Both the position numbers and the translations under genes were made by a program. Below the pieces are notes generated by a model. It was not told the origin of the DNA, did no database searches, and saw nothing but the letters and a program-made list of their open reading frames with translations. Below are positions 32,501 through 45,400 of a DNA stretch of 52,972 nt, in pieces; within the stretch, counting starts at the first letter, position 1; the number at the start of each line of letters is the position of its first letter. Origin of the DNA: Dimorphilus gyrociliatus (Eukaryota > Annelida > Polychaeta > Dinophilidae). The stretch covers positions 4,567,867 through 4,620,838 of the forward strand of contig CAJFCJ010000007.1 of assembly GCA_904063045.1 (NCBI GenBank), read 5' to 3'.

Positions 32501-33544
32501 GATGCAGACATTGGCTCCCAGCTCCACTTGAGTAAGTAGGCTTAATGGATCCTGCATTTTTCTACCAATACAGACCCAACCTAATGGATACTTTACTATT
32601 CTCCTGCTGGACATATTGCCTTTTCTCTGCAAGGAGTGTTCTTAGTTGCAAGCCTACTTCTCCAACTTTATCCAGCTTAAGTCTTGTGGCACACTCTCTT
32701 GACACCATTGAGATCTGTGAGCCTGCATCCATTAATGCCAATATCCTCTCATTCTTTACTTCAAACACTGTCAGAGGCAATTGTGAAATAGTTGGAGAGT
32801 TTGTAGCAGTTACTCCGCTCACTGTTTTGTATTTGGGCTTAACCCTAGGAGTATTGTGCTGATTGAAAGGACTCATTAACTTCCAAGCTGAACTTTTCAA
32901 GGAACCTGCTGCGTAGCCCTTTAGGCAGCAGAGATAAAATAGCTGAACAAAGGAAGGATACCTCTTCTGAAGTAGCTCTGTTCTCCAATTGTTCTATCAT
33001 TAGATATCTCTGTAAGATGGCCAATGATACCTTCTTCTAAAGTCTGACCAAAGCCTAATTTTATCTTTTCTATGGTGTCATTGATGGTTGGTCCATCCTT
33101 TCCGATTCCACTCTTCCACACCTTCCATATGTCCTGAAAGGGATTTTTTGCATACTCATAGGTCAGGTCAGGACGTACTTTTGCTGTAGTCCCTTTGTAA
33201 CCTTTAGAAGGTAATGGTACTTAACCCTATCAGTTGCATGCGGGTAGGCTTCTAGGACTGCCTGTGTTCTCAACACAAATTGCTGTAGTGGCATATTGTG
33301 TCCATCATAAATATATTCGGACAACTCTCCTGGAGGTGATATATCCACTATGCCCACTGTAGCTGTAGGACTTGCTCTGTCTGACATTTCGTCCATTCTT
33401 AAAGCCATTCTTTCTAGTCACCCTTCCTCTCTCCAAACTATTCCCAATATGTCCTAATGACATTCTAAGAGAATGGAGAAGTTCCTTCTCTGGTATTTCT
33501 CCACTCTTCCTTTTCATAGTTTGCCTTCTTTGAGGTTTCATCAT
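29550..33544 (-). pseudogene. BEL/Pao gag-pol remnants
   Basis: Minus-strand pieces in several frames. A gag-like N-terminal part lies at 33408-33163. An aspartic protease is at 32900-32562 (ILALMDAGSQISMVS, the active-site loop with DAGS). A linker follows at 32632-32189. The reverse transcriptase at 32173-31706 has BEL-type motifs (VADIKKMFCQV and the catalytic YVDD). RNase H and its connector are at 31666-31115 (KVYDPLGLAVARLLPFR). The integrase is at 30803-30064, with an HHCC-type zinc part (CPYCIRYKTNRTC) and core (GVDHAGPYYT), and its C-terminal part at 30002-29697 (NQRPLTT). The frame is broken between almost all of these parts, and the total is short for a full element, so it is inactive. 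Confidence 0.88.
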
Positions 33545-33745
33545 GTTAATTTCTTACGCTCACTTAATATAACTTAGACTTATTCCAGGAGAGGAGGTTG
33601 AATTGTCCAATTGAGAAAAAAAGAATGTTCGATTCTTTTCTTTCGAACGTTCCAAAAAAAAGAAAAGAAAAAAAAGAACTGCAGAACAATTTCTTAATTG
33701 GATTCTCGTATATTCGCTTAGAATATCCTTGCTTACATTTGATAC

Positions 33746-33995
33746 TGTTGAAGATCGGTTCTTCTACAATTACGAACTATGTATATTTACTGTCGGTAAC
33801 CGTATCAAACAGTTGCTGTATTCTAATGACCAAAGCTAATAATTATCACGTGTGGATACACATGATTACATAACTACGAGATTACGTCTCGTCATATGAC
33901 ACATGAGACTTGATACTTTTGTATATATATATATATATATATATATGTCTGACCACCACAACAACACCTACTGATCGCAATCAGGTTCTCAAACA
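33746..33995 (-). repeat. 5' LTR of the BEL/Pao element
   Basis: 250 bases; it is longer than the 3' copy mainly because of a longer TA run at about 33920-33945. The bases just inside on the minus strand (GTATCAAATG) do not show an obvious TGG primer site. Confidence 0.9.
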
Positions 33996-34259
33996 AGTTG
34001 TATTGATAGTTTCTTTTATACAATATTTTTTTAAAAAGAACCTCTATCTAACTCCCTATTGCTTAAACCTCTTCCTTTATAAAAATAAACATTCACACTT
34101 GAATCTGTCCACAGATGGTTACTAATAACCTCAAAATGTTCCCTTAATTTATAAACAATTTTGCTATGTATAAATTTACTTTAATAAAACGTTTGATTAA
34201 TATATAGATTTATTAATTGAAAGTGAAATTAGTTCAATTAAATGTCAATTATACTTTAA

Positions 34260-35480
34260 TTCAATTTTAACAAATGAAGTTATGCTATGAATATTTTTTT
34301 CTGTAGGATAGATGACTTGTGAAACATCAGGCAAAATTTTAGATAAATATCCATATTTTAAGTATCAGTTCTTCTCTCTGTTTTTACAATACTATGAATT
34401 TAGACTGCGATTTAGTAATTATAACGCTGTGCCAGTGACCTCATAATTACGAGTATTGTCAGTGAAAAAAAGCTGGCCTACTTTACATTCCTGTTTTAGT
34501 TGTATATTTTGGATCGATTCTTGTATCAAATGGCCTCTAATGTATTCCCTAAATGAGGGTAGAGTTTAATTTTGCCTTCATCACTGAATATCAATTTTCT
34601 CCAGATAATTTAGCTCCATTTAAATTGTTGATTACAAAGTTTTATTCATTTTCAATTTGCTTCCTTTGCAGGTCTGGCTTCTTGCAGCAATTCTCCCATT
34701 TGATTTAAATTTTTAAAGAATTTTTTTTCACACTGGATTATGATTAATCAACAAAACCTCAATATTTCGTCCAAAGAATAAGTATTGAGTAAAATGAGCT
34801 TTCTAGCAAGTGAATTTGCCCAAATAATGATGCTGAAGCATGGCATAGGAGACTTAAAGAAAAAACTTACCTAATTCTTGCTTCTACTTATTAGTTGATT
34901 GCTTGAAGCATGAATCTTCTTTAATTCCAGTTTTTCTCAAGTAGGCTCAGGTCAGGGCCCCTTGCTGGCCAATCAATTGGCTTGGTGTTCTTTCTGTATG
35001 GCAACCAGCATTATTTTGCTGGAAGTTGAATTTCATGCTCCTGTTTTCCTAAATCTCTTCTACGACAGAAGAACAGCTTCCACAATGAAGGAGCTGCAGT
35101 ATTCATCATCAATCTTCTCCTATCATCCAAACTTCGAATACCCTATCAGAGATTATCAACCACCACACCGATACTCTGCCTCTCCCATTATTTTTTTTCT
35201 GAAGTCCTTTTTGCTATTGTTTGTCCATGACCTAAAATCATTATGTCCACTTAGCAAACATCTAGCCTCATCAGTAAAAATAACTCTAGACCAGTTTAGT
35301 TTTGTCCTTTCAACTCCCTCTGAATTGTTCTGAGATTTACATCTACTTCTAATTCCTTTAATATCTTTGCTGCTGTCACCCTTTCCATGCTATATTTCAG
35401 TTTCTTCACAATCCTTTTCATATTGGCTATCTCTCTGTCCAAAAGCTTTTTTATAATATACCTAATTCAATTTATATTAG
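34260..35480 (-). pseudogene. Second Tc1/mariner-like copy, decayed
   Basis: The plus-strand segment 34310-34410 matches the complement of 5060-5165 in the first Tc1 element (shared AACAT.AGGCAAAATTTTAG). The transposase remnant reads on the minus strand: near 35030 FNFQQNNAGCHTE, and near 34950 a stretch close to IDWPARGPDLSLLEKNW, matching the Tc1 catalytic region. Frames are broken. One end may be near 34413 (GACTGCGATTTAGTAAT); the other end was not found. Confidence 0.78.
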
Positions 35481-36640
35481 TTTAGCATATTGAAATGGTT
35501 AATTCCTTGAATGATTTTTTTGAGTAGGTCACTTTAACATTAACCAATCACAATTTACATATTATCTTCAATTGAGTAAATTGAATATATTTAGGTTCTG
35601 GTAAAGGGCGAATAAAATAATATATCCTGTTTATTCTTATAAACATATACAAAGTGGGGTGCCATGACAATGAGAACAATAATTCGCATCTTAATATATA
35701 AGTGATATAAACACCTGAGAAAGTTAGAGCGCTTACTACTAGAGGAAATACATTTTTTCTTTTTCAAAACAGGAAAAGGAAATTGTAAAACAAAGTAATA
35801 CATATCTGGAACTACTATTGGTAAATATATTATTGATTTTATATTCCTTGTTTTTTGATGGAAAATTTTCTTTAAGTGGGCTGAAATATCCTAAAGTGGA
35901 GCGAAATGTTCTGGGCGGAAATGTCACTGCACCCTTCAAATTCAATACTTGAACATTGCAAAGTGATCTCTATAAAGAATGAAGGAACATGGAAAAAAGT
36001 TGGATTTGTAAAAGTCTTAGAGTTGTACTGACAATTCTATTACTAACTGAAGATTTTTTATTACTGAATAACTTTTCTTACAGTTTGTCGCACACCATTT
36101 TAATTAGGCCATAGGAACTTCTAACCAATTAGCATTCAGTAAATGTAGCTGTATAGACAGAAGAAGTAAATATTTTTTAATTTAACATGTATCTGTTAAT
36201 ATATAACTAATTTCTATCAAAATAATGAAACATTACAATTGCAAATCCAAGTTTTCCTATGTAAGTTAATAAATGCTAAAAAATTTAAAATCATTTAAAT
36301 TTCACCCTCAATTGAAGCCAACATTGTTAATATTTGTCTCTCATAGAGCTAGTTCATTTATGCTATTTAAACAGTTTAAAATCAGTAGATTGAATAAATA
36401 TTGTGGAAACTCTAATAAAATTCAATTTTTTAATTTAACTTTTCTCAGCTATTGGTAGGCCAACTTCGTTGAAATTGAGAATATGGGAAAAAGATTTTTT
36501 ACTGTAGTTATTCTGTAATTATCTTAAATGTTAAGATAATCAACAGTTGTGCAATACATATGAGTCGTTTTAACCTATTTCCATATTTTGCGCCTCTAAT
36601 TCAATTCCAACTGTTTTAATGCAATGTCCATAATATTTGA
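35481..36640. other. Gene-free stretch
   Basis: Only short frames without recognisable motifs occur. No tRNA-like or repeat signal was noticed, apart from AT-rich sequence. Confidence 0.5.
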
Positions 36641-36686
36641 TTATGATAACTTGGAAATTTAACTGGATTTTCTTCACACGCGGCAG

Positions 36687-37097
36687 GTGTTTTGGTTGAT
36701 ACTGTCAATGCTACTCTAGCAAATAGAGGTTATGACGTAACCAAACAATTCAGATTCTTTATAGATTCTTTTAAGTAAAATATGGGATATTCCTGTGTGC
36801 AGCAATTAGAAAAGTGTGAGAAAAGCTCTCCTCCACTTTTTTTTGTTTGGAATCAGAGTGATATTGTCTACATATTCCTTTTCTGTTTTAGCCATATTTC
36901 TGAAAGATTTTTGTGGCTACTGCAATCATTGTATAATCTCTGAAAACTACTTATACACGTATACTGTATACTGGATTCCCTACCAGTATGGCGACAATTG
37001 CCTGGACAATATTATCTATTCCAGTATTCTTCTTAGATCAAAACCGCCCCAATACTTTGCCAAAAGAATTGAGATAACAAACGCGCATTGGCCGTAG
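36687..37097 (+). CDS. Possible two-exon fragment, function unknown
   Basis: A possible exon follows the acceptor CACACGCGGCAG at 36686 and encodes VLVDTVNATLANRGYD. A possible donor GTAAAA comes at about 36775. A second piece after TTCTGTTTTAG (about 36891) is open to 37097 in one frame with several cysteines (FCGYCNHC), but this frame does not join the first exon in phase. No family was recognised, and it may not be a gene. Confidence 0.2.
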
Positions 37098-37377
37098 TGG
37101 AGGAAATGAAGCCCAATTGATGAACCTCAGATATAAATAGCTATCATAATTAATAATTAATTTAATTAAGAGTAACTGTACTAGTTGCCATTACTTTTAT
37201 TACGCATTCTTTCAAATAAAATATTCAATGTCTACTGTTAGAATGAATATAAAACATTATTGGACAAGAATACTGTTTTACTTAAAGATTTTTTCGTTTA
37301 TATTGATACTAAATATTCTGAAAGTACAAATTAATGCTCCATAAGTTCATTACAGTTTGTCTCATCGATTCTTAAGG

Positions 37378-37378
<1 letters not shown>

Positions 37379-37408
<30 letters not shown>
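37379..37408. repeat. (CT)n microsatellite
   Basis: A CT run of about 30 bases ends 40 bases before the start of the PAN-like gene at 37449. Confidence 0.85.
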
Positions 37409-37410
<2 letters not shown>

Positions 37411-37448
37411 ATTTCATTTTTAAATAAAAGTTTCTTTCAACAAGACAA

Positions 37449-37962
37449 ATGTTTCGTAAAATTTCAACAACTATGGAAAAAAACTTGGTGGTGCTGAGTT
37501 TCATATTTTCTTGGCAATTTCAACATATAGATGGAGAAACTGGTAAATATTAAACAATTATAACATTTTTTCAGCACTTGTTCACTTGCAAATACTTATT
37601 TTTGATTTCATTTCAGTTTGTTGGTATACAGGTAATTACATACTTACTGAAAACCATTATGCGTACCTACAAGTGATTACTGTGCCTGAATGGGGTACTC
37701 ATATCACTGCATTGTCAGTCGACGAATGTAAAGCGTACTGCAACAGCAATGATCAGTGCCTGTTTGTAGCCTACAGATAAAGATTAACTATATCAAATTA
37801 AATTTTACATTTTTTTTAATTAACAGTTCATTTGACTATAAAAACGATGCGCTTTGTAGTCCAAATACTTGTACAAAATTGACAGCTTTACAATTTAAGA
37901 AGGATAACGCCTATGATTTTTATGAAAAAGAAAAGAAATGCAGTAAATATACTTCATTTTAA
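37449..37962 (+). CDS. Small secreted protein with one PAN-like domain
   Basis: Exon 1 starts at 37449 (or Met at 37473), encodes a hydrophobic leader (NLVVLSFIFSWQF) and ends at GAAACTG|GTAAAT. Exon 2 (from about 37617) carries a PAN-like start (ALSVDECKAYCNSNDQC). A donor GTTTGT inside CCTGTTTGTAG and the acceptor TTTTAATTAACAG at about 37826 lead to SFDYKNDALC and TCTKLTALQF, then a Lys-rich end with a stop at 37960-37962. A further donor at TGCA|GTAAAT would allow more exons. The intron at the same point of the PAN fold also occurs in the 20.2-21.0 kb gene, which supports common ancestry. Likely an extracellular binding protein; its partner is unknown. Confidence 0.5.
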
Positions 37963-37979
37963 TATTCATAGTTCATTTT

Positions 37980-39440
37980 CATATATCATCATGATTTTAA
38001 ACTAAGAAGAGGTGACTTTCTATCATAAATTACATATTTGCTTCAACATATTTAATCTTAATTATACTCCAAAAAGTTAATCTTTTGGATTCTTTAGCCG
38101 CTTTCATAATAGCTTTTATAATATCTAATCATTATTATCAGCAATTTTTTCATTATTCATGCGCATAATCGAAAAAATATTGTCTATTCATCGACCTTTT
38201 GCGAGTTGAACAGTTGAATATTTCTAGACAACTTTCTACATAATGCTTAATAAACAATGGTATTTATAGATAATTTTAATAATTAAACAGCTTTTTATGT
38301 GAATTTTCTCCAATTATTTACTTATGTGATATTGTATTTTCAGCATTTTCGTTTCAGAACAATATCAATTATAACAGAAGACTTAAACAAAGCATTATCA
38401 AAGTGACCTTCATTTTCTCCATTATAACAGATATAACAAAATGCTGATAATATGTAAAACAAAGCTATCAAGGCACACTTCCTATTTCAAACAGTATTTT
38501 ATATACAGTCAGAGACGTGTGATACCTTTTTTTGACAATTTTTACTATTTTGAAAAGTGCAATTTGTCTTTACGCAATAATTTTTTAGTAATAACTCTAA
38601 TTCCATAGATGTCTTTGTTTTCTTCATATTTTGTCATCCTTATAAATAATATCAGCCAATTTCAAATTAACTTTAACTGACATACGACTTTTATATAAAT
38701 TTGAAATTAGAAAGATAATATCTTTGTATATATTTATATTTACACAAACTTTTCAATTATTTAATTATGTTCAAAATAGAGAAATAGGCAGATATTTATC
38801 AGTAAAGATAATCAAAAGCTAGTTTATTCAAAATATTAGCAAGGCAAGTTGACTGCAGTTCAACTGTCTCTATCAAATTTTCAGCCTGATTCAGGATGTG
38901 TTCTGGGTCTTCTGTGCCAGACTCACTCCACAACACCTGCCACACGCTCACAGAAGAATACAAGAAAACAATAAGACTATGGTTGTAGATATATATTTAG
39001 TATCAAATAACCTTTTTTTTCAGAAATCAGTTTTCTCATTCCTCACCGAAACCCCATCCTACAAACCCAACTAAAATATTAACAAAGTGGCAAAATGTTG
39101 TTATTTCATTTATTAAAAAAAAATAGTTTCTATTCATAGAAGACATATTTTCAATTTTTATTTTGTCTTTGATGAAATGAAAGCATTTCTCTTTTGTAGA
39201 ATTTTTCTTACTACCATTCCCAATGATGAAATATCTTTTTTTTCACTTTCCACTGTTTTGAAACTGACATTTTTCAAATCTATATTAAAAGTTTTTTCTT
39301 TCTCCTAGAAAAGTAATATAATATAATATATTATGTCAATCTCTCTCTAATATATTTATTAAACTTGTTGGAATCCAACAGAAAGGCTACCCATGTGTTC
39401 TGGATCCTTTAAAATGGATCCATAACTTACTAAACTGGTG
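37980..39440. other. Gene-free stretch
   Basis: No coding exon was recognised. A less AT-rich segment at about 38850-38960 might be an old repeat. Otherwise it is AT-rich sequence between the PAN-like gene and the 3' end of R3. Confidence 0.5.
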
Positions 39441-39486
39441 TTATTGTTTTTATGGTAAAAAAAATGTTATAGCTGAGAATCATCCA

Positions 39487-42400
39487 CTAAAAAGTTCTGC
39501 CCTCATTTAACTGCCTACATCTAATTGCAATTTTTGGGAATTTATTCTGTCGCCTCCATACTAGTTGTTGTAAGCCACTAGCCTCATAAAAAACGTCATC
39601 TAGGTTAAACTCTCCATTCATAGAAAAATCTTGTGAATGAATGAACATAAATGCATTTGTAAGTTGCAAGCAGCAATAAATCCATTTGTTTGTGAAAAAG
39701 AATGACTTTTGAATGTCTAATTTATGAAAGGAACCTTGTAAATCATAAAGGAATAGATAATTACTTTTTCTTTTTCTCAGAAGAGAAGTAACTGAAAAAA
39801 AGATAGAATTTTAATTAGGTCAATTGTGAAAATGTGTTCTTTTCTACATTTCTTATAATTATCTATTGATACCATCTTAATCAAGTCATTTCTGGTATAT
39901 TTTGATGAAAAATTTTGGAGATTAACAACAAAATAAAAGAAACAAAAAGAAAAATATTAGAAGACCTTTTTTGGATGGAATGTGACTTTTTTTCAGATAA
40001 TGTGGAAAAAAACTCTTCAACAATTGAAATAATAGGATTTATTATTGAATTTAACGGCAGGAGTAGGGAGATCATTAAACTATAGACATCATTTTTTATT
40101 GTTATATCATTCATTAAGGATAGTATTCCTATATAGAAAATGGGAACATTATTGACATAGATAGATGGATAGAAAACTCACTGACCCATCACTGAAAATG
40201 GTAGCCAAACAGCCAAATTTGAAAATGTTAGTATTTTAATACTAACTTTAACATTCTTGGAAGGATTATCTAAATTTCTATTCTGTGAAAATTTCTTGCC
40301 AAGTTTTCTTACAACAAAAATTAAATGAATGTATAAAATTGAAATGAAAAAACTAAAAAGTGGTATAATTATTCCAAAGAGAATGAATGATAGAATCCAT
40401 CCATCCTGTTTCTTGCTCCTTATATGAACATTGAAACAGACTGGTGTATGACTGAACACATTCTAATATAAGATTTATACTTTTGTTATTAATTGACTGT
40501 AAACTTTTGACAAAAACATCTTTCTTACTCGATTTACAATCAAAGGAACTGCAGATACTAATATTGAAACTGTAGTTGTACAAGCTATTGCCCTTTTTGA
40601 ACAGACAATCAAAACGATATTGCCAAATGGATTGGTGATTGCCTGGTGTCTTTCAAATGTCATGATTACCATACTGATTGTTGAAATGAGCAAAGAAAAT
40701 GTCATCATTGTCCCTAAGGTTTTGCATAGCAAACTATTACGCCAATATTCATCATGTTCAAGGTAAGTGCCAAAGAAATATAGATCAGTAATATCTAAAG
40801 AAAGAATGTAGAGAGATGTTAACAAATTGCCAATAATTAAAAGTAGATGAAAATATTTTGAATTTGAATTTTTCTTTGATGCAAATATCAATTTTAAAGA
40901 AAGTAAATTTCCAATAATTCCCAATATTCCATAAAACCAATAGAGAGCTCTCTTAAAATTTGAGCTTATTAAACTGGAACATGTGTGGAATATAGCAGAA
41001 GATGGTTCGCATCTGATATTTTTCCCTAGAAATTTCCAACAGAAACAGCAAAGTATATAACTATTTCCATGGACAATTTTCACTTTGTTTAAGTATTTAA
41101 TAACATTACGAAGATATACTGTTGGTATTTTTGAATTGTTTAGGATGAGAACAATAATATTAGGGAATTTTGAAAATGTTTCACTTTCAATCATTTTTAT
41201 ACGACAATTCATCATTTTGAAAAGACGCAGATGTGGATTGAATTTTAAATGAATTGAACGTATTGATTGAATATTTGTATTAGAAATATCAAAATATAAT
41301 AAATTGGAGCTGTTTAAAACATTTAAAAATGATAATGAGCTAATCATCATATTCTGGCCTATATATAAATATTGTAAAATGTTTAATGGCTGATTTAGAA
41401 ATTCTGTTCCATCAGTTAAACTACTATTGAAAATATTCAAATAGACAAGATTTGGTGTTTTAACAACAATTTCATTCAAATATCCAGGATTGTTGTTTAT
41501 TTTCAAATATGTTAGTGATTTTGTATTTGGAATAATTGAAAGTTGAAAATTCCCATCAAAAATCAATGTTTTAATTTCATCTATTCCTTGGCTCTTTGTA
41601 GGAAATGATTTTAAATTTTTTAGCCAAGTTCTTCCTTTACAGATCAAGGTAAAAAAGTTACTTTGATAACAGCCATTTAATTGAATATTTGGTGGAGAGC
41701 ATAAAATTTCATCACTTCCCTTTAAACAATCAACAATATCATTACATATTTGCTGCTGCACAAGGTATTTCGTTTCGTTTTGACATTTGAAAAATCCTTT
41801 TATTTGAATATTTTCTATCAGAGAAAAGATTAATGATTTTTTTCATTAACTAGAATGGTTTTTTTCTACCGCAATTGTCTTCATCATCCCCTAAGAAACA
41901 GTGATTTATTCCATCGCAAATGAGCTCCACCTCAATACAATAGTTATCTGTGGAACAAAGATAATACCCAGGTGGACAAGTGCGAATATTGCACAATTCA
42001 GTACGAGAGAAGAGATCTGTAAATATCTGCCCTTTTGAATTAGTGTTCACCATACATCTATAGTTTGGTTTTCTAGAAATACGTTCATCTTCTTTGTTAA
42101 AACAATCGTATTTTCCATCACCAACCAATTCAATGGGAAGACACTTTTTATTGCATTCGATTTGGCTATCGTTATTACAATCTGCCAGAGATAAAAAATT
42201 GTATTCAATTTTTTGTCAAGTTCGTCAAGTTGATAGTTTCTTTATACTTGTCTTGTAAGTTTCCAAAATGGTATCCTTATGAAAGCAGTTTTCATCGCTT
42301 TTGTCAAAGCAATGCATTTCATTATCGCATACCTTCTCAGATTTGATACATTGACTCTTGTCATTGCATAAACTAAAAAACTAGAAAAATGATTCAACTG

Positions 42401-45400
42401 GTTAGAAATTAGAGAAAATACCTATATCCTTTAGGGCACTTCTTCAGATTCTATTGAAAGGAAAAACAGAAAGGAAAATAACAAGAGATAATGAATACAA
42501 ATTTAAATAAGAATGGCTAGATAACAGGAAATTTTTGAAGTTAATAGTAATATACTAGTATTTTCTTTCCTATTCTCATTCAATTAGTTATGAATTATTT
42601 CTACTGCAAACCGCAAAAAATTTCATCTAATCCATTGGCGCAATCTTTGACATAATTGCAAACAAACACTGTGCTGATAGTTTCATTACGCAACAGGCAA
42701 TTGAACCTGTTTTTAGCTAAAGAAAAAACCGCATTGTTATCTGAACATAACCAATGAATTAATGATACTCACCCAGATTAGGTAAAACTGAAAAAGAATT
42801 TTCCAATGTACTTAATTCATCAATGCAATTATCTTCATCATCCCCAAATAAACAATCCCTATTTCCATCGCATATGTAAGCAATATTTATATATATACCA
42901 GTTTTTTCACACAACACAGTATTCTCTGCATTTTGGAATAGAAAAAAATAAAACAGTGTAAACATCATAGTGCAACAAGTTGAATGAACAAGGCCTAATG
43001 AAATATCAAGGTACTTTTTGACAAACAGTCCAAGCAGTTATGATTTTAAAACAATTGAAATCTTTTAAATAAATGTGTGATAGTTGTCTTGAAATCTAAA
43101 TTTTAAAACAACATATCAAAGAGAGAGAGAGACAGAGAGACAGAGAGAAAAGGTGTATTCATACACTGTATTCGTATTTATAACACAGGCTTGAACATTC
43201 AAAAATGTTTGCGTTATCTGGATTACTGTACTCAACAAGTTGTTGGTTCATTAATTGTTTACTGCCTTTAGTCTTCGAATGCATGGCAAAGTTATTAAGT
43301 AATTAACAATTTAAAGAGGAGAGTTCTTCTTTGTTAACTCACCTTTTCATAAATTAATTTTGGGAGATTACCACTAAATCCACTTGCTGTTGTTAATTTT
43401 CCATATCCTCTTTTGTTCTTAGCATTTCTCATTACTTTATTTGCAAAATTTCAAATTAAAAAATAACAGTGATAAAGAATTAAAATAGAAATAAATTTTC
43501 ATACTTGAATATCCAATGAAGGTATTAATAAGCTCTTTTTGTCTATAAATGTCAGCTGGCAATTGGAGAAAATTTGAAAGGAAAATTATCACAAATGACT
43601 GATGATAAGTGGGAAAGTCTGCCATTGTTAAATTATATTTCTCTCTACAAACTGAAGCCATCTCAATAATTGACAGAGCTTTGTCATTTTTTAATAAGAT
43701 ATAGCAAACATCATATAGTATAAAAACATATTTGCCATGGCAACCTTTGTTTTGGATAAAACGACAGAAATGTATTGAAATAAAAAAATATTATGGGGAA
43801 ATTAACTCAGCTTCTCCTTCATTGAACATTCAATGTTGAATGGTAAAAAGATGTGTCTATTCCTATCCAAAATGTTAGTTAAATTATTTTTATAGTTTTT
43901 AAGATGATGAATTTTTTTTACAAAATTGTTCACCTATATTCAATGACTTTGCAATCTGTTAAGATTCTGGCTCTGTTTCCACAAGAAATTGTTTCGTAGC
44001 GAATGCCTCTGTACTCTAATTGTTTGACTGAATTTGAAAAATAGAAAAAATTGGTGACACGGCAAAGAATAAATCTTGAACCAACATTCTAGATAAATAT
44101 TTTCCAATTTGTCAATATAAGAATGAACAATTGTACCATAATTAAAACCAAATTTTGAACAAACAAATTGTACTTCTGAAAACTGAAGATATTGAAATGT
44201 ATGCCATTTCTTGCCATCAAATTTTTCAAGACTTCGGGTAAAACTTGTATAGTTGTGATGAGATTCCAGCAATAAAACTCCATATTGTTTATGGTTCAGT
44301 TTATAGGCTGTTTATATTTTTCATCGTAAACGCTTTGTTCTATTGTCAATTAATCAGAATAATTACTGTAGCTAGCAAACCTTTCACATTTTGGTATGAG
44401 AATTTGAACAGATGTTCTTCTAGATCTTCTTTTGAGAATACAATGAGAACTTTGGAAATTATTCAAAAAAGGACTCTACCGGCAGTATTTCATTATTTTA
44501 AAAAAGATTGATGACAGACAGATGATTGTTTACTTATCCTTACTGTATCAGAGAATTTCTTTGAATAGCAAGAACCAGTAATCAGTATCTTTGATAATTG
44601 ATTACATAGGTAAAAACATCCATCTAAAGATGACATTTTACTATAAAAGATAGGAGGAGTAATACCAAACGTTTTGCTTTCCAAAACAAAAATTTCTTTT
44701 AGACCAAGTTTGTATTTGAATTTGGTTGCATTAAATTTAGAAAAGTAGAAATTCTTGATTTTTGAAAGTGAAATTTTCATTTCTAAAAAATCAGTTGTAT
44801 ATTTGGAAGAAGAAGATAAAGAAGAAGGAACCTTGTATATCCAACTGTGTACAATTTATGAAATATTTTTGAACATTTCCTTGAAAATCTCCTTGAATTA
44901 ATTTAATTGAATCACTTTTGAATATAATAGCAAATTTATTGGAAATAGAAGTAATTTCTATTTTAATATTTTCGCCTTTCAATTTTATAAAATCACTTTT
45001 CTTACAGTGATATTTATTATTTTTTTCATTGGAATAAAGATGATAATTTTCACTATTGTCTCTCAAAAAAAGAGTAAAGGAATCAAGAGAATTCTCTTTG
45101 GAGAATATATCTGAAATATTGGGAAAAAAATTGATAATTGAAATATTTTATGTTTAAAAACCAACATGCAACATTCCTTCTATAGCATTTTAAAATTGAT
45201 CCAAAATTTGATTGATAATTTTGAAAATAGCTGTTTTTTGTTAATTTTAAAATTAATTTATTAAAATCAATAATTAAAAACCAACAATACGCATTTTTTG
45301 AATGAAAGGAATTTTCGAGTAGAAACAAAGTATGAACTTTTTTTTTGTAAAAGAAAATAATTGAATTAGGAATGAAATGAATCGTAACCCATTCTTTTGC

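Larger units (their letters stand above)
26735..33995 (-). mobile_element. BEL/Pao LTR retrotransposon, decayed, with a nested MULE
   Basis: Two direct repeats starting TGTTGAAGATCGG and ending GTTCTCAAACA (26735-26970 and 33746-33995) act as LTRs. They differ by scattered substitutions and by the length of an internal TA run. On the minus strand a purine-rich tract with nine or more G (about 26972-26992) precedes the 3' LTR at 26735-26970, as expected for second-strand priming. The interior carries gag-like, protease, BEL-type reverse transcriptase, RNase H and integrase pieces in several frames. A PHD-FLYWCH-MULE element has inserted near the 3' end. The outer flanks (CACTC versus AGTTG) do not match, so no target duplication is visible. 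Confidence 0.9.

Noticed and set aside
42759-42968. Start codon at 42968 with a leader-like stretch, as the start of a separate LDLa-LRR-7TM gene
   Set aside because: The same bases form a strong polypyrimidine tract and AG acceptor, and R1 and R2 have LDLa exons in continuity with the lectin exons. A separate gene is not excluded but is less likely.
44245-44511. Plus-strand 88-codon frame
   Set aside because: Antisense to the C2/A3 exons of R3; no motif.
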